DNA from: Chloroflexota bacterium
GTDB lineage: Bacteria > Chloroflexota > Dehalococcoidia > Lucifugimonadales > JADFKI01
Direction: 5' to 3'
Length of the DNA stretch: 7,748 bases
NCBI GenBank assembly: GCA_022565015.1
Contig: JADFKI010000188.1
Span: 1 to 7,748 of the forward strand
The notes below the pieces were generated by a model that was not told the DNA's origin, ran no database searches, and was given only the letters and a program-made list of their open reading frames with translations. Of this stretch, positions 6,640 to 7,748 are shown piece by piece (within the stretch, counting starts at the first letter, position 1; each line of letters starts with the position of its first letter). Position numbers and translations under genes: made by a program.

Positions 6640-7401
6640 ATGGACTTCGGGCTCGATGGAAAGGTAGCGTTTATCACGGGGGCCGGGCACGGCATAGGGC
6701 GTATGTTTGCCCTGTCATTCGCGAAGGAGGGTACGGCGGTGGCGATCGCCGACATCAACCAACAGTGGGCGGAGCAGGCCGCGAGTGAAATCGTCGAGCT
6801 AGGCGGAAAGGCGCTGGCGATCCCCTTCGACGTCAGCGACCAGGAGCAGGTCAATGACGCCATCCAGAAGACCGCCCGGCAGCTCGGTCAGATTGACGTG
6901 CTGATAAACGACGCCGTGAGCCCGTACCTGACAGGCTCTCTGGAGGAGCTAGGCGATACTGAGTGGGACGACAACTTCCGGATTAACGTCAAGGGAAGCT
7001 TTTACTGTATAAAGGCCGTGGCGCCCCTCATGAAGGAGCGCAGATATGGCAAGATAATAAACATGGCGTCCATCGTGGGGCGCAGGGGCTCCGTCGTGCC
7101 GACTTCGGCAGCCTACGCCGCATCCAAGGCGGGCATCATGGCCATCACCTCCTCGGCGGCACGGGAGCTTGGACCGTACAACATAAACGTCAACGCCATG
7201 GCGCCGGGCCAGATCGATACGCCGCGTTGGCGCGACGCACGCACCGACGAGCAGATCGAGCGCACCATACAGGGCACGGCCCTCAAACGCATGGGACGCC
7301 CCGAAGACCTGGCGGGTCTCGCCCTGCTCTTAGCATCGGACGCATCATCGTTCATCACGGGGCAGACGATCACGGTGGACGGAGGGTCCCTCTGCATGTA
7401 G
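6640..7401 (+). CDS. Short-chain dehydrogenase/reductase (classical SDR)
   Basis: NAD(P)-dependent oxidoreductase of 253 aa, usual for classical SDRs. Visible motifs are TGAGHGIG (residues 13-20, cofactor binding), Asp38 at the end of the second strand favouring NAD(H), and Asp64 (DV). Asn116, Ser144 and YAASK (Tyr159, Lys163) form the catalytic set. INVNAMAPGQIDTP and the C-terminal FITGQTITVDGG are also typical. The usual NNAG motif reads NDAV (90-93), a notable deviation, and the Ser-Tyr spacing is about two residues longer than common. GGAGGA at 6628-6633, 6 nt before ATG, sets the start. It lies between a Gfo/Idh/MocA oxidoreductase and a hydroxypyruvate isomerase-like gene, so it likely oxidises or reduces a sugar-derived intermediate. 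The substrate is unknown. Confidence 0.95.
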   Translation: MDFGLDGKVAFITGAGHGIGRMFALSFAKEGTAVAIADINQQWAEQAASEIVELGGKALAIPFDVSDQEQVNDAIQKTARQLGQIDVLINDAVSPYLTGSLEELGDTEWDDNFRINVKGSFYCIKAVAPLMKERRYGKIINMASIVGRRGSVVPTSAAYAASKAGIMAITSSAARELGPYNINVNAMAPGQIDTPRWRDARTDEQIERTIQGTALKRMGRPEDLAGLALLLASDASSFITGQTITVDGGSLCM

Positions 7402-7406
7402 TTTTT

Positions 7407-7500
7407 CCTGGATACCAGGTAACTATCTCAAATGGGTACCGGGGGAGTCCAGAGCGGACCTGACCCCCTCTGGCAGAGGATCTGGGGGATGCGCCCCCAG
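7407..7500 (+). other. Hairpin-rich spacer after the SDR gene
   Basis: Three inverted repeats lie close together: CCTGG/CCAGG (7407-7419), CCAGAG/CTCTGG (7449-7454 with 7468-7473) and CTGGGGG/CCCCCAG (7482-7488 with 7494-7500). None is followed by a U-tract, so a classical intrinsic terminator is not shown. The stretch could attenuate or process the transcript before the next gene, or be a degenerate copy of a dispersed genomic repeat. Confidence 0.4.
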
Positions 7501-7638
7501 TACAACAACTCACCGGGCGGGTGGATAAGCGGCAAAAGCATTTTAAGATAGATTCTAATCGTGGCCGATAAGGAGATTGCTTCAGTTGATCGCTCGCTCC
7601 AACGATGATCGGTCCAAAGTTAGTCGGAAGGAAATAAA

Positions 7639-7748
7639 ATGGCGAAATTCGCGGCAAATCTCACGATGATGTTCAACGAGGTCGACTTCCTAGACCGCTT
7701 CGGGGCGGCGGCAAAGGCCGGTTTCAAGGCCGTCGAATATCTGTTTCC
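7639..7748 (+). CDS. hyi: Hydroxypyruvate isomerase-like protein, N-terminal fragment (continues past the window)
   Basis: Only 36 codons are visible, but they match the start of the Hyi/OtnI family, TIM-barrel sugar isomerases related to xylose isomerase. MAKFAANLTMMFNEVDFLDRF is followed by AAAKAGFKAVEYLF, corresponding to the first strand and helix. Family members interconvert hydroxypyruvate and tartronate semialdehyde (Hyi) or 2-oxo-tetronate 4-phosphates (OtnI); the fragment cannot distinguish these. The ATG follows GGAAGGAAATAAA, a reasonable ribosome binding site. It is the third gene in the same direction, but the 237-nt gap from the SDR may carry its own promoter. The active site lies outside the window. 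Confidence 0.85.
   Translation, partial: MAKFAANLTMMFNEVDFLDRFGAAAKAGFKAVEYLF

Noticed and set aside
1264..7748. Second copy of the ssrA 3' end marking the other end of the element
   Set aside because: No repeat of the 1183-1216 sequence was seen to the right of ssrA; the other end must lie left of the window.
1..7748. CRISPR array, IS element or tRNA gene
   Set aside because: No regularly spaced repeats, transposase or terminal repeats were seen, and the only T-loop-like sequence found belongs to the tmRNA.

Overview
The window looks like a bacterial chromosome, most probably Chloroflexota (Dehalococcoidia or a relative such as SAR202). The grounds are indirect. There is a tmRNA gene whose tag begins with Gly and ends LALAA, as I recall for Dehalococcoides and Chloroflexus relatives. 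A large serine recombinase sits exactly at the 3' end of ssrA, a known island site in Dehalococcoides. There is an archaellum-type FlaH ATPase in an otherwise bacterial context, and an HU with a lengthened arm. No rRNA or tRNA gene is present to settle the lineage.

Left part (1-1605): the C-terminal two thirds of a large serine recombinase runs rightward and ends inside the antisense of the 3' end of an intact, leftward tmRNA gene (ssrA, 1183-1537). The last 26 recombinase residues are antisense tmRNA sequence, beginning at the complement of the CCA end. This is best read as the junction of an integrated element, lying to the left, with the chromosome, lying to the right. An 8-bp inverted repeat just beyond the ssrA 3' end may be the ssrA terminator or part of the attachment region.

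Middle (1605-3115): a leftward flaH/arlH-like gene is complete from its N-terminal Walker A to its C-terminus except for one single-base frameshift. A 428-bp AT-rich spacer follows, carrying a near-consensus sigma-70 promoter (TTGACA-17-TATTAT). This promoter drives a rightward HU gene that ends in a strong hairpin terminator.

Right part (3116-7748): a secreted lipoprotein with a Pro/Ala linker and seven propeller-like repeats is followed by a convergent DNA-3-methyladenine glycosylase I gene (tag). Beyond a short divergent promoter region lie three co-oriented genes: a Gfo/Idh/MocA oxidoreductase, a short-chain dehydrogenase, and the start of a hydroxypyruvate isomerase-like gene. They form a plausible sugar or sugar-acid catabolic cluster of unknown substrate that continues past the right edge.

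The most notable points are the recombinase/ssrA junction with its target-derived protein tail, and the frameshifted bacterial flaH beside it.
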